Assembly: GCA_905198475.1 (NCBI GenBank)
Contig: CAJKCQ010000021.1
Location: 1-31,490 of the forward strand
Length of the DNA stretch: 31,490 bases
DNA from: an uncultured Sutterella sp.
Lineage (GTDB): Bacteria; Pseudomonadota; Gammaproteobacteria; Burkholderiales; Burkholderiaceae_F
Reading direction: 5' to 3'
The notes beneath the pieces were generated by a model. That model was not told the origin of the DNA. It saw nothing but the letters and a program-made list of their open reading frames with translations, and did not search any database. Positions 31,379 through 31,490 of this stretch are shown in pieces (positions within the stretch are counted from its first letter, which is position 1; the number at the start of each line of letters is the position of its first letter). The position numbers were made by a program, and so were the translations under genes.

Positions 31379-31490
31379 TTGACTGAAAGCCTCATTTTCT
31401 GCCTCGTGAGCAACAAGCACAAGGATCCATGGGTCGTACTCAAGCGCTATCGCATGCGCAACCGCATCGAAGAATCGTATCGAGTCAGCA
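31379..31490 (+). pseudogene. 5'-truncated IS4/IS1634-like transposase fragment, runs off the right edge
   Basis: The frame reads ...LIFCLVSNKHKDPWVVLKRY, then RMRNRIEESYRVS to the edge. YRMRNRIEESYR matches the Y-x2-R-x3-E part of DDE transposases, which normally lies in the last third of the protein. No start codon or earlier transposase sequence is found in any frame, since the promoter of the importer operon lies directly to the left. The element was therefore cut at its 5' side. It is a different sequence from the transposase at 23858-25477. Confidence 0.6.

Noticed and set aside
1..31490. CRISPR arrays, tRNA or rRNA genes
   Set aside because: No regular direct repeats with spacers and no tRNA or rRNA-like sequences were recognised on either strand.

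Overview
The window is a high-GC chromosomal segment from a Gram-negative bacterium. It carries Tat-exported hydrogenase, HlyD and ABC efflux, a FecBCD-type importer and RibBA. The gene content and the hydrogenase sequences best fit an anaerobic or microaerophilic betaproteobacterium of the Sutterella type. That placement is inference from sequence style, not from a database search. Both window edges carry insertion-sequence debris: a TnpB/IS605-type right end at the left edge and a 5'-truncated transposase at the right edge.

Left part (1-10 kb): ribBA (riboflavin) and bioB (biotin) are divergent. bioB converges on gpmI (glycolysis) across a bidirectional terminator. A MarR regulator then precedes an HlyD-type membrane fusion protein and an ABC-2 permease. 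The regulator and the HlyD gene each have a copy of the same SlyA-like palindrome (core TAGCCGGCTA) in front, which suggests one auto-regulated efflux unit. After a 635-base gene-poor stretch comes a sodium:solute symporter family transporter.

Centre (10.2-23.3 kb): a complete membrane-bound uptake [NiFe]-hydrogenase locus. The minus-strand operon reads hybE/hupJ - hupK/hoxV-like - hypA - hypB - hypF - hypC - hypD - hypE. These genes make and insert the Ni-Fe(CN)2CO cofactor. The divergent plus-strand operon hyaA-hyaB-hyaC encodes the Tat-exported small subunit, the large subunit and the cytochrome b that passes electrons to quinone. The small subunit has the two extra cysteines that mark O2-tolerant enzymes with a [4Fe-3S] proximal cluster. 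The endopeptidase that trims the large subunit is not in the window.

23.3-26.6 kb: a visibly AT-richer island. It holds an orphan small membrane protein, an intact IS1634/IS4-like element and a 5'-truncated IS630-family transposase.

Right part (26.7-31.4 kb): a second MarR regulator converges on a four-gene minus-strand operon: FecCD-type permease, ATPase with a histidine-rich tail, SAM methyltransferase, and Tat-exported substrate-binding protein. Directly before the first gene lies the inverted repeat GTGTATGA-N15-TCATACAC. Its inner arms equal the NikR operator half-sites, so the operon is probably a nickel or nickel-chelate importer that feeds the hydrogenase. The methyltransferase is an unexplained partner in it.
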